Part shown: positions 17,659 through 25,526 of the stretch, piece by piece | Layout: each line of letters begins with the position of its first letter | How positions within the stretch are numbered: the stretch's first letter is position 1 | DNA from: Chryseobacterium lathyri | Lineage (GTDB): Bacteria; Bacteroidota; Bacteroidia; Flavobacteriales; Weeksellaceae | Assembly: GCF_003290185.1 (NCBI RefSeq) | Contig: NZ_QNFY01000011.1 | Span: 117,457-181,456 of the forward strand | Direction: 5' to 3' | Length of the DNA stretch: 64,000 nt | Notes under the pieces: model-generated | What the model was told of the DNA's origin: nothing | Seen by the model: the letters and a program-made list of their open reading frames with translations, nothing else | The model's database searches: none | Made by a program: the position numbers and the translations under genes

Positions 17659-18416
17659 TGAATCAGTTTTCTTTAAAAGACAAAATAATTCTTATTACAG
17701 GAGCTTCTTCCGGTATCGGGAGAAGCTGTTCTGTAGAATGCAGCAAGAGCGGAGCAGATCTTATCCTTATTGCCAGAAACGAAGAAGAGCTGCAGAAAAC
17801 AGTATCTCTGCTGGCTCCGGATAGCAAAGCTGAAACCATTATTGCAGATATCACCAGAGCTGAAAATCTTGAAGAACTGATCGCTGAAAAAGTATCGGTT
17901 TTAGGTAAAATCTCAGGATTCATCCACTGTGCGGGGATAGAAAAAACACTTCCTCTGAAAAAACATACTCCCCAGCTTTATGCAGATATTTTTGCAGTCA
18001 ATGCCATATCTGGTTTTGAAATTGCCAAAAATTTATCCCTCAAAAAATATAAAAGTGAAGTTGCCAGTTTTGTCTTCATTTCCTCAGTAGCAGGAATGGT
18101 GGGCGAAATAGGAAAATCAGCTTATTCAGCAAGTAAAGGTGCCGTGATCGCAGGCGCCCGGTCTATGGCTATGGAGCTTTCAAGAAGTGGAATAAGGGTG
18201 AACAGCATAAGTCCGGCAATGGTAAATACGCCAATACTGGAAAAAATGTTTGAAAACGTTGGTGAGGAGGCTGCAGAAGAGATCATTAAAAAACATCCGT
18301 TGGGAATAGGGCAGCCTGAAGATGTAGCCAACGCTTGTATTTTCCTGCTTTCGGATGCCTCAAAATGGATTACAGGCTCGAATCTTGTCGTGGACGGAGG
18401 ATATTCCGCCCATTAA
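17658..18416 (+). CDS. SDR ketoreductase (FabG-like)
   Basis: 252 residues, short-chain dehydrogenase/reductase. The cofactor loop TGASSGIG is at residues 14-21, followed by the catalytic Ser in FISSVAG near 138 and YSASKGA near 152-158. FabG-type enzymes reduce 3-ketoacyl-ACP to 3-hydroxyacyl-ACP with NADPH. Coming after KAS III and ACP, that is the expected reaction. GTG start in the TAGTG overlap with the ACP stop. Its stop overlaps the convergent GT4 stop in one shared TTAA. Stereochemistry and chain length are not readable from the sequence. Confidence 0.9.
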   Translation: MNQFSLKDKIILITGASSGIGRSCSVECSKSGADLILIARNEEELQKTVSLLAPDSKAETIIADITRAENLEELIAEKVSVLGKISGFIHCAGIEKTLPLKKHTPQLYADIFAVNAISGFEIAKNLSLKKYKSEVASFVFISSVAGMVGEIGKSAYSASKGAVIAGARSMAMELSRSGIRVNSISPAMVNTPILEKMFENVGEEAAEEIIKKHPLGIGQPEDVANACIFLLSDASKWITGSNLVVDGGYSAH

Positions 18417-19579
18417 TTTTTTTTGTAGAGATCTTCAAGAATTCCTTCCACTGCACTAAAGATTTTCTGATTGTCAAACTGGTCTTCTATAGTTTCCAGG
18501 TTTTTTCTGATCCTGGCAATAAGCTCCGGATCTGTAAGAAAAGTCTTCATGGCAGCATACATCTCATTCGTTTCATAATTGATGAGGTAACCGGTTTCTC
18601 GGTCTTTGATCATCACTCCTACATCTCCTGTATCGGTAGCAATAATAGGCTTCTGAAGTATTAAAGCTTCAGCGATTACCAGCGGCCAGGCTTCAGATTC
18701 GGAAGGCAGAATAAAATAGTCCGCATTTTTTACATAAGGATAGGGATTCATCTTATTACCACTCAAAATAAACGTATCCTGAACATTATTTATCCGGATC
18801 TGCTCGGTAAGGTTTTTCATTTCTTCACCGCTGCCTATAACGATAATATTATGATGGTAGCCTTCATCAATTAATCTTTTGTGGGCATCAATAAGTTTAT
18901 GGTATCCTTTTCTGTCGTGAAGACGTCCTACGGAAACAAAAACAGGGCCCTGAGGAAGAGTTTCTATTTTTTCCTGTGCTTTTCTCTTGATTTCGTCAAT
19001 AGGAATGGCATTGATCACTACACTTTCTTCAGGATACTTCAGTTCCGGATAATAGGTATGCATCAGATCCTTGATTTTCTGCGAACAGTAAATCATATGG
19101 TCAAACTGTGAGAAATTATCCAGAATATCAGGAACCAGTGGCTGTAATTTAGGAAGATTAATTTCAGAGTGAAACCATCCTAATTTCTTAGAGGCTTTGT
19201 TGCTGGAATTGATAACAGATGAAAATGCTGAATAAGTAGGAGCGATCTCTATATCGAATTTTTTGTTTCCTAAAAGACGGTCAGAGATTGTATGGCTTTT
19301 CAGTGCGCGGGAAAGTTTTAACCTTCTGCGAATCAATTGGATTTTTTGGATCAAAGGATTTTTGGATAAATCTTCTTTTCCGTCAGCAAAATATACCTTT
19401 TTAACGTGTTTAGGGAATTCATCCCTTAGCTCACCCTGATTCAGATTCAGACATACGGTTATATCAAATTTTTCAGGACTGAGATTATTAAGAATACTGA
19501 GGATTACTTTTTCCACGCCGCCCATTTCCATGGAACGGTGTCTGAAAAGGACTTTTATTTTCTGATTTTCTGCTGGCAT
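18413..19579 (-). CDS. Glycosyltransferase, GT4 family
   Basis: 388 residues, GT-B fold. The N-terminus (VLFRHRSMEMGGVEKVI) has the glycine-rich loop, the C-terminal domain shows VFVSVGRLHDRKGYHKL near 210-226, and PSESEAWPLVIAEAL near 290-305 carries the EX7E donor site. Paralogous to the GT4 at 14660 (same layout, and PYPYxKxAD before the donor motif in both). It starts in a one-base overlap with the GT2 gene upstream. Likely adds one sugar of the repeat unit. Substrate unknown. Confidence 0.87.
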   Translation of the reverse strand: MPAENQKIKVLFRHRSMEMGGVEKVILSILNNLSPEKFDITVCLNLNQGELRDEFPKHVKKVYFADGKEDLSKNPLIQKIQLIRRRLKLSRALKSHTISDRLLGNKKFDIEIAPTYSAFSSVINSSNKASKKLGWFHSEINLPKLQPLVPDILDNFSQFDHMIYCSQKIKDLMHTYYPELKYPEESVVINAIPIDEIKRKAQEKIETLPQGPVFVSVGRLHDRKGYHKLIDAHKRLIDEGYHHNIIVIGSGEEMKNLTEQIRINNVQDTFILSGNKMNPYPYVKNADYFILPSESEAWPLVIAEALILQKPIIATDTGDVGVMIKDRETGYLINYETNEMYAAMKTFLTDPELIARIRKNLETIEDQFDNQKIFSAVEGILEDLYKKN

Positions 19580-20418
19580 TACCTGAAAAGTTTTTGTAAA
19601 GTAATAGAGATTTTTCTTTTTATCCTATATGGAACCGAATTCTGGTATTCCAATAGTTTGAAAATTTCCTGCTGTCCGGTATAAGTTTCCGGAATTTTCA
19701 TCCCGTTTATGCTTTTAATATTCCTTCGCTTCATCGCATTGAAAACCACCTGGGCAAAATATTCGTAAGATTTTGCTTTATTCTCGTTTTGTGAAATTCC
19801 GCCTGTATGGGTTCTGTAAAGATAATTGGTGTCGTCGATAAAATAAACATCGCCTTTTTCATACATCTTTAAATAGAGATCCTGATCCTCAGAGATTTTC
19901 AGCGCAGCATTCATTTTCTCAGTCTGTTCATAAATATCTTTTCTGAACGTCACAAAATGAGCAATCTGAATAGGATAATTAAAAAAATACGGATCTTTAT
20001 TCTGTACCTGCATGGCAGATTTAAACGGAGCGATAGGCTTCAGATCCTTATCACAGCTCATAAATCGCGAATAGGCCAATACTACGTTCTTTTTCTGCAC
20101 GAATACATTTATTGCCTTTTCAATAGCATGAGGAAGAATAGCATCGTCAGGGTCTACAAAGCCGCAGATGTCTCCCGAAGCAAGATCAATAAGTTTACTT
20201 TTGGTAACTCCCACGCCGGAATTTTGTTCATTTTCGAAGAATTTAAACCGTTCGTCACCGGCAATGATGGCTTTTATCTGTGTCTTTTCTTCATCAGACG
20301 AGGCATCGTCCAGAATGATGGCTTCCCAATTTTTGTAGGTCTGGGCAAGTAATGAGCTGTAACAGTCTTTGAACAGCATAGCATTATTGTAATGGGCAAT
20401 AAGTATTGAGAATTTCAT
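19579..20418 (-). CDS. Glycosyltransferase, GT2 family
   Basis: 279 residues, GT-A fold. The N-terminus MKFSILIAHYNN, LDDASSDE near 37-44 and the metal-binding GFVDPDDAI (D-x-D type) near 91-99 define an inverting family 2 transferase. It is a paralogue of the GT2 at 39652 (shared NWEAIILDDAS, ICGFxDPDDA and VTKxKLI/FTKRKLI motifs). The stop overlaps the next gene by one base. There are no transmembrane segments, so it should act at the inner face of the membrane. Acceptor and donor unknown. Confidence 0.88.
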   Translation of the reverse strand: MKFSILIAHYNNAMLFKDCYSSLLAQTYKNWEAIILDDASSDEEKTQIKAIIAGDERFKFFENEQNSGVGVTKSKLIDLASGDICGFVDPDDAILPHAIEKAINVFVQKKNVVLAYSRFMSCDKDLKPIAPFKSAMQVQNKDPYFFNYPIQIAHFVTFRKDIYEQTEKMNAALKISEDQDLYLKMYEKGDVYFIDDTNYLYRTHTGGISQNENKAKSYEYFAQVVFNAMKRRNIKSINGMKIPETYTGQQEIFKLLEYQNSVPYRIKRKISITLQKLFR

Positions 20419-20424
20419 CTGAAT

Positions 20425-20967
20425 TTAAAGGGAATTGAATACTAAATCCTGCTTGTTAACAACCTGCGTATTGGCAGGAACATCTTTGAATATGGTACAT
20501 CCTGCTCCGATAATGCAGTTGTCACCTATTGTAACACCTTTCAGCACTGTAACATTACTTCCCAGCCAGCAGTTGCTGCCTATTTTTATGGGAGCTTTAG
20601 TAAATTTAGAAGAATGGAGCTTGAAGGTAGGAGAAGTGTCATAGGTATGGTTATGATCATAAAGTCTGACATTTTCACCAAACAATGTATTTTCACCAAT
20701 TGAAATATGTTCAAGACAGTTGATCGAGCAGAAGTTATTCATGAAAAAATGGTTACCTATTTCTAAGTTGGCATCTTTCATCATCAGGATACAAGTGTAA
20801 TTTCTGAATTCCACAGACTTTCCGATGCTCATGCTTTTTATATCCTTATCCAGGATAAAGCGTCCACCCACGCCCAATCTGATATTTTCAAAAAATACTT
20901 TAGGGTTTTTTTTCAGAATAGAAAGCTGCTGCCTTCTGTATATTTTTTCGAAAAAATTGTAGAACAT
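20425..20967 (-). CDS. Left-handed beta-helix acyltransferase (WbbJ/Maa-like)
   Basis: 180 residues. Hexapeptide repeats start near residue 45 and continue to VVNKQDLVF, with the sugar-acetyltransferase signature LYDHNHTYDTS (catalytic His) and IGSNCWLGSNVTVLKGVTIGDNCIIGAG. It belongs to the galactoside O-acetyltransferase-like group common in O-antigen clusters. Expected to transfer acetyl from acetyl-CoA to a sugar hydroxyl. First gene of the 20967-18413 minus-strand set, divergent from the methyltransferase at 21073. A -7-like element lies 39 nt upstream. Confidence 0.82.
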   Translation of the reverse strand: MFYNFFEKIYRRQQLSILKKNPKVFFENIRLGVGGRFILDKDIKSMSIGKSVEFRNYTCILMMKDANLEIGNHFFMNNFCSINCLEHISIGENTLFGENVRLYDHNHTYDTSPTFKLHSSKFTKAPIKIGSNCWLGSNVTVLKGVTIGDNCIIGAGCTIFKDVPANTQVVNKQDLVFNSL

Positions 20968-21005
20968 ACAGGAGTTTTTAATTTTTTTATTTCACTTGGG
21001 CCTCA

Positions 21006-21013
21006 CAAATATA
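21006..21013 (-). promoter_or_regulatory. Putative minus-strand -7 element
   Basis: Reads TATATTTG on the minus strand, 39 nt before the acyltransferase start at 20967. It is part of a divergent promoter pair with the plus-strand element at 21046. Confidence 0.5.
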
Positions 21014-21045
21014 ATCTGTTTTTACATAATTGAGAAAAAAATATT

Positions 21046-21053
21046 TATTTTTG
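21046..21053 (+). promoter_or_regulatory. Putative -7 element for the plus-strand island
   Basis: TATTTTTG fits TAnnTTTG, 20 nt before the GTG start at 21073. No -33 TTG at ideal spacing (the nearest is 13 nt away). Confidence 0.5.
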
Positions 21054-21072
21054 CGGTATTAAATACAACACA

Positions 21073-21843
21073 GTGAGTGAAATAACAAGGGTTCTCAAGA
21101 CATTTATAGGGTATTTGAAAAGACCTGATCTTTATCCGGAACTGGGCCGGAAAATAATTAAAAATACAGTCAACAGAGGCAATGCTTTCAAAGGAAAGGA
21201 AAAAACAAATTCCTGGGCTGCCGGAAAAGCTGTTTCCCAGGCAGAGGCTGTTTCAAAATTGTTTGGGTTTGATATAGATGCTTTTCGTAAAGATTATGCA
21301 GAAGTATTAAAAACTGCAGAACAAAAGGAAAAGGCATGTCCTGTAAAAATGGGTGGTCCCGGTGCTTTGGAGCTGATGTATTATGCATGTGAATTTTCCA
21401 ATGCAAAGCATGTCGTGGAAACAGGTGTAGCATATGGATGGTCATCGCTGGCCTCACTTCTGTCTCTTACAAAAAGAGACGGAACACTGTATAGTTCGGA
21501 TATGCCATACCTGGCACAGGATGGAGATCAATATGTAGGCTACGTGGTGCCGCAAAACCTTAAAAAAAATTGGAAATTATTCCGTTTTGCAGATAAAGAA
21601 TCGCTGCCTAAGATTTTTGCTGAAAACTCAGTTTTTGATGTCCTTCATTACGATTCTGATAAGAGTTACAACGGGAGAATGTGGGCCTATGATGAGCTGT
21701 ATAAGCATCTGAAAAAAGGAGGCGTTTTCATCAGTGACGATATTGGTGACAATTCTGCTTACCAGGATTTCTGTGAAAAAAACAGTATAGAAACAACGGT
21801 AGTGGAATATGAAGGGAAGTATATCGGGGTTTTTGTCAAATAG
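21073..21843 (+). CDS. SAM-dependent methyltransferase (class I, Methyltransf_24-like)
   Basis: 256 residues. The SAM-binding motif I is VVETGVAYGWSS at residues 114-125, followed by LYSSDMP and an acidic FDVLHYDSDKSYNGR segment near 187-205, typical of the metal-dependent or Methyltransf_24 group. A GTG start is used, because no ATG fits upstream and the promoter lies just before it. It may O-methylate a sugar of the glycan, possibly as a non-reducing-end cap in an ABC-exported chain. That role is inference. It begins the second plus-strand island. Confidence 0.75.
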   Translation: MSEITRVLKTFIGYLKRPDLYPELGRKIIKNTVNRGNAFKGKEKTNSWAAGKAVSQAEAVSKLFGFDIDAFRKDYAEVLKTAEQKEKACPVKMGGPGALELMYYACEFSNAKHVVETGVAYGWSSLASLLSLTKRDGTLYSSDMPYLAQDGDQYVGYVVPQNLKKNWKLFRFADKESLPKIFAENSVFDVLHYDSDKSYNGRMWAYDELYKHLKKGGVFISDDIGDNSAYQDFCEKNSIETTVVEYEGKYIGVFVK

Positions 21844-21972
21844 TTTTAAAGAAGATTAATTGTTCGGGATGTCCGGCCGTATTTTCATGACGGGCGGGAA
21901 AGTGTTTAAAGGTCTTCTAATATTTTTATCCCTAACTAATATTATTATAAAACTGTTGAACAGTTCTTGTGA

Positions 21973-23001
21973 ATGAAGATAAGCCAGATTACCTTTACCA
22001 GATTCCTTGCAGCTATAGCTATAGTTATTTCTCATTTTAATAAAGATATGTTTGTTTATAAAACAGATTATATTTCAAATATCTTTTTAAAGGCGAATGT
22101 TGGGGTAAGCTACTTTTTTATTCTTTCTGGATTTATTATGATCGTAGCCTATCATAAAAAAGAAAAAATAGACTATATTGAATATTATAAAAACAGGTTT
22201 GCAAGGATCTATCCGTTATATGTAGTGGGACTGCTGCTCTACCTGGTCACCAGATATTCAAATTTCAGCATTATCAATGTTTTTTTATATCTGTTCGGGC
22301 TGCAGAGCTGGATTCCGGGTAAGGCAATGATCCTGAATTTTCCGGGATGGTCTATTTCTGTGGAATTTCTTTTTTATCTGATTTTCCCGGTGCTGTATAA
22401 TTATTTTTACTCCAAAAAAAATAAAAGCATCTGGGTGGCAGGTATTGTGCTGTGGATTATTACTCAGGTATTCTCCCATCTCTATGAAGCTTCACCATCC
22501 TACAAAGGTCCACATACGGAAAGCCATGAATTTCTATATTATTTCCCGCTGATGCATGTAAGTGAATTTTTGGTGGGAAACCTTGCCGGATTATTCTTTG
22601 TGAATAATTTTAAGCAGAAAAATTATGATATTCCTGTAATTCTGGTCTTTGCATCTGTAATGCTTTCACTCATCTTTGTTCCTCTTTTTTATCATAACGG
22701 ACTTATGGCAGTGCTTTTTATTCCGCTGATTCTTTTAATTTCCTGGAATAACGGGCTGGTGACAAAAATTTTGGCGTTAAAGCCATTGGAATATTTGGGT
22801 GAAGCGAGTTATGCGGTATATATTACCCATATCCCTATTCTGTATATCCTGAGGGAAATTCTGAAACGACAAAATTATAAATTTGATATTAACAGTGTGT
22901 TCTGGATTTATCTGGCTGTACTTATCATTACCTCGATGCTGTTCTATCAATTTATTGAAAAACCACTTAGAGATTATCTTAAAAAATTAAATCTCAGATA
23001 A
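21973..23001 (+). CDS. Acyltransferase-3 family membrane protein (OafA/WecH-like)
   Basis: 342 residues with about ten hydrophobic segments. It begins ITFTRFLAAIAIVISHF, the N-terminal helix of the acyltransferase-3 family with the conserved His, and contains the R-x-x-R-IYPLY motif (NRFARIYPLY near 75-84) typical of these enzymes. They move acetyl or other acyl groups across the inner membrane onto glycans. No C-terminal SGNH domain is fused. The protein ends after FIEKPLRDYL, the usual family terminus. A second member lies at 43401. Acyl donor and sugar target are not readable. Confidence 0.88.
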   Translation: MKISQITFTRFLAAIAIVISHFNKDMFVYKTDYISNIFLKANVGVSYFFILSGFIMIVAYHKKEKIDYIEYYKNRFARIYPLYVVGLLLYLVTRYSNFSIINVFLYLFGLQSWIPGKAMILNFPGWSISVEFLFYLIFPVLYNYFYSKKNKSIWVAGIVLWIITQVFSHLYEASPSYKGPHTESHEFLYYFPLMHVSEFLVGNLAGLFFVNNFKQKNYDIPVILVFASVMLSLIFVPLFYHNGLMAVLFIPLILLISWNNGLVTKILALKPLEYLGEASYAVYITHIPILYILREILKRQNYKFDINSVFWIYLAVLIITSMLFYQFIEKPLRDYLKKLNLR

Positions 23002-23007
23002 AATCTT

Positions 23008-23015
23008 TATTTTTG
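23008..23015 (+). promoter_or_regulatory. -7 element before the FkbH cassette
   Basis: TATTTTTG (TAnnTTTG) directly after the acyltransferase-3 stop. It would drive the small ORF at 23032 and the FkbH-ACP-VOC-MBOAT-SGNH genes. Confidence 0.5.
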
Positions 23016-23031
23016 CAGCAAAACAAACACA

Positions 23032-23163
23032 ATGAAAAAAAATACGAATGTTCCCAAAGCATGTAGAGAATACAGACACACTAAAGATCCGGAAGCCTTT
23101 AAAAGAAATAATACGGAACTGGCAGCATTGAGGACTGGTACATTCATATTTTTAATAAAATAA
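23032..23163 (+). CDS. Possible 43-residue small protein before the FkbH gene
   Basis: An ATG-started frame of 43 codons that is basic (many Lys/Arg), begins MKKNTNVPKACREYRH, and ends in a hydrophobic FIFLIK tail 8 nt before the FkbH start. It sits 17 nt after a good -7 element. I recognise no homologue. It could be a real small protein, a translated leader that couples expression of the cassette, or chance. The close spacing to the next ATG favours translational coupling, but this is weak evidence. Confidence 0.3.
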   Translation: MKKNTNVPKACREYRHTKDPEAFKRNNTELAALRTGTFIFLIK

Positions 23164-23171
23164 AAGAATTC

Positions 23172-24899
23172 ATGTACAAAACGTTTTCAGAACTGAAAAA
23201 AGGCCTCCGAAGAGATATCCCACATCTTAAAAAGATCAAGGTGGCATTACTGGGTGATACTGCTACACAGTTTCTCAATGTTGCTTTGAAAGGGACCGCT
23301 ATGAACGAAGGCTTTGAACTTGAAATTTTTGAAGCTGATTTCGGTCAGATTTCACGGCAGATCTTAGATCCTACTTCGGAATATTATGAGTTCAACGCAG
23401 ATTATACCACCATCTTTGAATCTTCTCATAAATTATTGAGCCAGTATTATAAGTCCTACGATACACAGACTGCTTTTGCGGAAACCAAGATTTCTTATAT
23501 TGAGGATCTTTACCGCACGATTCAGAACAGAACTAAAAGTAGGGTGATTTACTGTAATTTTCCGGCGATCAATAATCAGATCTTTGGTAACTTTTCCAAT
23601 AAGGTAGAGTCATCCTTTGTTTTCCAGCTGAATAAACTCAATTACTTGCTTTCGGCGGAACTGGCGATCAAGAATGATAATTTTTTTATTGCAGATCTAC
23701 TTTCGATCCAGAATAAGTGGGGAAGAGATTTTATGTTCTCTCCGAACATTTATGTGAACACAGAAATGGTGCTTTCCCTGGATGCCCTTCCAATTGTTGC
23801 CCACCATATTAACAATATTATTTCCTCTCTTGAAGGAAAGTTTAAGAAATGTCTGATTCTGGATCTGGACAATACCACATGGGGCGGAATTATCGGAGAT
23901 GACGGCCTGGAAAATATTCAGATAGGGAGTTTGGGAATAGGAAAAGCATTCACTGAGTTTCAGTACTGGATCAAAGCACTTCAGAGAAGGGGTGTAATCC
24001 TGGCTGTTTGCAGCAAGAATGATGAAGATAAAGCTAAAGAGCCTTTTGAAAAGCATCCCGATATGGTCCTTAAACTGGATGATATTGCTGTTTTTGTGGC
24101 TAATTGGGACAATAAAGCGGATAATATCAGGAAAATCCAAAGTATTCTTAATATCGGATTTGATTCCATGGTGTTTCTTGATGACAATCCGTTTGAAAGA
24201 AATATCGTACGCGAAAACCTTCCTGAAGTCTGCGTTCCCGAATTGCCTGAAGATCCGGCAGAATATCTGGAATATTTATACGGGCTGAACCTTTTTGAAA
24301 CATCCAGCTTCTCGGAGAATGATGCGGAACGGACCAAACAATACCAGGTTGAAGCACAGAGAGCAGTTGATCTGGACAGCTTTACCAATGTGAAAGATTT
24401 TCTGAAAAGCATGAATATGGTTTCAGATGTGAAATCTTTCAACAGCTTTTCAAAACCTAGAGTTTCACAGCTGACACAGCGTTCCAATCAGTTTAATTTA
24501 AGAACGGTGAGATACACGGAACAGGATATCGACAGCTTGATCAATTCCGGGAATCATTACACCATTTCCTTCACACTGGAAGATAAATATGGCGATAATG
24601 GATTGATCTGTGTAATTGTTTTGGAAAAGAAAGATCCGGAAACTCTTTTTATAGATACGTGGCTGATGAGCTGCCGTGTATTGAAGAGAGGAATGGAAGA
24701 TTTTACGCTCAATACTATTGTGGAAACCGCAAGAAAACATGGATTTAAAAAGGTTGTGGGAGAATATCTTCCTACGGCAAAAAACCAGATGGTAAAAGAT
24801 CATTATGAAAGATTAGGGTTTACCGAGCATAATGGACAGTGGATTCTAAATGTCGACGAATATCAGTCAAAAGAAGTATATATTATTAATAAAAATTAA
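23172..24899 (+). CDS. FkbH-like HAD-superfamily protein (acyl/glyceryl loading onto ACP)
   Basis: 575 residues. An N-terminal domain of about 220 residues of the SGNH-like type is followed by the HAD-IIIC domain with CLILDLDNTTWGG (Asp231, Asp233), VCSKND near 279-284 and VFLDDNPFER near 334. A C-terminal GNAT-like domain follows from about 430. FkbH family members such as OzmB and FkbH capture a glyceryl unit from 1,3-bisphosphoglycerate, dephosphorylate it and load it onto an ACP. The ACP gene comes 7 nt later. The family also includes proteins of unknown function in polysaccharide loci. I infer glyceryl or derived acyl loading here. Confidence 0.85.
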   Translation: MYKTFSELKKGLRRDIPHLKKIKVALLGDTATQFLNVALKGTAMNEGFELEIFEADFGQISRQILDPTSEYYEFNADYTTIFESSHKLLSQYYKSYDTQTAFAETKISYIEDLYRTIQNRTKSRVIYCNFPAINNQIFGNFSNKVESSFVFQLNKLNYLLSAELAIKNDNFFIADLLSIQNKWGRDFMFSPNIYVNTEMVLSLDALPIVAHHINNIISSLEGKFKKCLILDLDNTTWGGIIGDDGLENIQIGSLGIGKAFTEFQYWIKALQRRGVILAVCSKNDEDKAKEPFEKHPDMVLKLDDIAVFVANWDNKADNIRKIQSILNIGFDSMVFLDDNPFERNIVRENLPEVCVPELPEDPAEYLEYLYGLNLFETSSFSENDAERTKQYQVEAQRAVDLDSFTNVKDFLKSMNMVSDVKSFNSFSKPRVSQLTQRSNQFNLRTVRYTEQDIDSLINSGNHYTISFTLEDKYGDNGLICVIVLEKKDPETLFIDTWLMSCRVLKRGMEDFTLNTIVETARKHGFKKVVGEYLPTAKNQMVKDHYERLGFTEHNGQWILNVDEYQSKEVYIINKN

Positions 24900-24906
24900 A
24901 TAAAAC

Positions 24907-25146
24907 ATGGATAAGAACGAAATTTTGTCTAAGCTTACCAATGTCTTCCGTGACGAATTGGATAATGAAGATATTGTATTAAACGCAGAAACTACAGCCG
25001 AAGATGTTGAAGAATGGGATTCCCTTTCCCACATTCAGTTAATTGTTGCGGTGGAAAAAGCTTTTGGAATCCGTTTTACCTCTTCTGAAATTCAGGGATG
25101 GAATAATGTAGGTGAAATGGCTGATTCTATAGCTTCAAAACTATAA
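24907..25146 (+). CDS. Acyl carrier protein 2
   Basis: 79 residues, acidic. The phosphopantetheine site is Ser39 in EEWDSLSHIQL, a good match to the ACP consensus. It follows the FkbH gene by 7 nt and overlaps the VOC gene start by one base (TAATG), so the genes are tightly coupled. Most likely the carrier that the FkbH protein charges and the MBOAT protein uses as donor. Distinct from the ACPs at 17425 and 54043, which fits one ACP per acyl pathway. Confidence 0.9.
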   Translation: MDKNEILSKLTNVFRDELDNEDIVLNAETTAEDVEEWDSLSHIQLIVAVEKAFGIRFTSSEIQGWNNVGEMADSIASKL

Positions 25147-25526
25147 TGAAATTTCATCATGTTGGAGTTGCCTGTAAAGATATACAGGCAGAGCTCCAGA
25201 ATATACGAACGCTCCATAAAATTATTGAAGAAACTCCTGTGGTTTTTGATGTCAATCAGCAAGCGGAGCTTTGCATGGTAACCGTGGAAGATGGTTTAAA
25301 CATTGAGTTGGTTTCCGGAAAACCTGTAGAAAATCTTTTGAAAAAGAGAATTTCATATTACCATATCTGCTATGAAGTTGAAGATATTGAAAAAACAATA
25401 GAACATCTTACCCAAAACGGAGGCATGCTTATTTCTCCTCCTAAAGAAGCTATTCTTTTTAATAACCGGAAAGTGGCTTTCCTGATGCTTTCTTATGGAA
25501 TTGTTGAACTTTTAAACAGTAACTAA
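25146..25526 (+). CDS. VOC-superfamily (glyoxalase/epimerase-like) protein
   Basis: 126 residues with two beta-alpha-beta-beta-beta halves. The start FHHVGVACKD, the IELVSG segment (Glu54), YYHICYEVED (His73) and GIVELLN (Glu121) give a metal-site set like methylmalonyl-CoA epimerase (a His, an acidic or Gln residue, a second His and a Glu). VOC enzymes include epimerases and isomerases. Between an ACP and an MBOAT gene, a plausible role is epimerising or isomerising the ACP-bound acyl group. Overlaps both neighbours by one base. Substrate unknown. Confidence 0.75.
   Translation: MKFHHVGVACKDIQAELQNIRTLHKIIEETPVVFDVNQQAELCMVTVEDGLNIELVSGKPVENLLKKRISYYHICYEVEDIEKTIEHLTQNGGMLISPPKEAILFNNRKVAFLMLSYGIVELLNSN

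Noticed and set aside
23981..24487. 168-codon minus-strand ORF
   Set aside because: Antisense to the FkbH gene, whose HAD motifs are clear. Ser/Leu/Arg-rich composition is typical of a shadow frame.
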